Assembly (NCBI GenBank): GCA_945637645.1
Contig: CALZDK010000127.1
Coordinates: 1 to 5,303, forward strand
DNA from: an uncultured Prevotella sp.
Lineage (GTDB): Bacteria; Bacteroidota; Bacteroidia; Bacteroidales; Bacteroidaceae
DNA: 5,303 nt
Direction of reading: 5' to 3'
Positions 4,457 to 5,303 of the stretch are shown here, piece by piece (position 1 is the stretch's first letter; every line of letters starts with the position of its first letter). The notes below the pieces were generated by a model. That model saw only the letters and a list, made by a program, of their open reading frames with translations, ran no database searches and was not told the DNA's origin. The translations under genes were made by a program, and so were the position numbers.

Positions 4457-5303
4457 ATGGATTACGACAATGGATTCATATTGCAGAAGACGGTGGACTG
4501 GTCGTTGCTGAATGACGGGATGACCATTCCGGTGTCGGTGTGCTCGCTGTTCAAGGCGTGGGATGAATCCATCTTGACGCACGGGCAGAGCAAGGACATC
4601 AAAATACTGATTGACGGCGAGTTCTACGATGCGAAGCTGAAAAACCAGAACTTTGTGCAGAGCAACTGGGCGGGGCATAAGGATGTCATTCAGATTCGCT
4701 ACAGTCGCCAGTCACCGTTGGCCGTCAAACTGCGGGCCGTGTTCCAGGAGAGCTATGCGTACCTGTTTGCGCAGAAGCAGGTGCTGGGCAAGAGCAAGCG
4801 GCAGATTCCGTTGCCTGACGACCTGCAGGAGTACATCCGCCTGTATCTGACCTCGTCGCCCGACGTGCTCTGCATGGAGTGTTGCTCCAGTTCCGACTAT
4901 CAGCAGCTAGCCCACACGCTGAACGCCATTCCCGAGGAGGTTTACGAACAGAGTGACGATGACCAGTTCTTCATGGCCGACAAGACCGCTTCGATTGAGG
5001 AGAAGCAGCGGCTGGTGAAGTATCGTCGCATTGACCGCAGCATCATCCTGACCTTGAAGCGGTTCTACGACTATCGCGACGAGATCAGCGGCGAGAAGAT
5101 TGGCGACGAGTATGGCGACAGCGTTGTCGAGGCCCACCACATCGACTACTTCACCCGTTCGCAGAACAACGACTCCACGAACATCATTATCATCAGTCCC
5201 AATTACCATCGCATCATCCACAAGAATAATCCTATGTTCAATCGCAAAAAGTTCCAGTTCGAGTTCCCAAATGGTAAGGTATTGCGGCTGAAGCTGTATG
5301 AAC
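4457..5303 (+). CDS. HNH endonuclease, probable restriction-type nuclease (3' end outside window)
   Basis: The frame stays open for 282 codons to the right edge, so the protein is incomplete, probably by only a few residues to a domain. ATG 4457 is the only ATG after the in-frame TAA at 4415-4417. The C-terminal part is a ββα-metal HNH domain: 'VVEAHHIDYFTRSQNNDSTNIIIISPNYHRIIH', written here as two segments, with H227/H228, N242, H251 and H255 in the expected places. Unusually, the zinc-knuckle CxxC before it is missing: 'YDYRDEISG' has D208 and S211 where cysteines normally stand. Residues 1 to about 115, including 'TIPVSVCSLF', 'GQSKDIKILIDGEFYDAKL' and 'HKDVIQIRYS', look like a β-rich DNA-recognition domain that I cannot name. 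The middle part has a C139-x2-C142-C143 cluster. Codons favour G or C in the third position far more than mntA/hepT do, suggesting a separate origin. It acts on DNA, probably as a restriction or anti-phage nuclease; the target is unknown. Confidence 0.75.
   Translation, partial: MDYDNGFILQKTVDWSLLNDGMTIPVSVCSLFKAWDESILTHGQSKDIKILIDGEFYDAKLKNQNFVQSNWAGHKDVIQIRYSRQSPLAVKLRAVFQESYAYLFAQKQVLGKSKRQIPLPDDLQEYIRLYLTSSPDVLCMECCSSSDYQQLAHTLNAIPEEVYEQSDDDQFFMADKTASIEEKQRLVKYRRIDRSIILTLKRFYDYRDEISGEKIGDEYGDSVVEAHHIDYFTRSQNNDSTNIIIISPNYHRIIHKNNPMFNRKKFQFEFPNGKVLRLKLYE

Overview
The window reads as chromosomal DNA of a Bacteroidales bacterium, most likely Prevotella-like. The reasons are a small outer-membrane beta-barrel receptor with the C-terminal 'SKYKGTGAG' tail common in that group, good matches to the Bacteroidetes promoter (TTTG about 19 bases upstream of TAnnTTTG), very short 5' leaders, and AGGTTAT-type degenerate repeats between genes. 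All recognisable genes lie on the + strand.

Layout: (1) 18-2168, a TonB-dependent-receptor-like outer-membrane protein with signal peptide, plug and barrel. (2) 2170-2400, a noncoding spacer with three tandem copies of a 24/25-base unit and a complementary copy on the right, so the spacer can fold into a long nested stem. (3) 2432-3238, a ThiF/E1-like tRNA threonylcarbamoyladenosine dehydratase (tcdA), driven by a promoter that starts where the repeats end. (4) 3239-3530, an AT-rich spacer with two related palindromes (one overlapping a TAnnTTTG element), a possible 24-codon ORF, and a strong promoter for the next operon. (5) 3531-4170, a two-gene MntA-HepT (MNT/HEPN) toxin-antitoxin operon with overlapping genes and intact motifs. 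(6) 4171-4456, a spacer with a small ORF (38 codons, continuing in frame for 14 more codons beyond an amber stop). (7) 4457 to the right edge, an open, incomplete HNH endonuclease gene with an unrecognised N-terminal region and no zinc-knuckle cysteines.

The left half looks like ordinary housekeeping and envelope genes. The right half looks like an accessory or defence island: a HEPN RNase held in check by an AMPylating nucleotidyltransferase, followed by a probable restriction-type nuclease of visibly different base composition. Any partner methyltransferase or helicase would lie beyond the right edge. The observations most worth following are the zinc-less HNH nuclease, the palindrome pair upstream of the toxin-antitoxin promoter, the amber-interrupted small ORF and the nested repeat between the receptor and tcdA. 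Nothing here proves a new system by itself.
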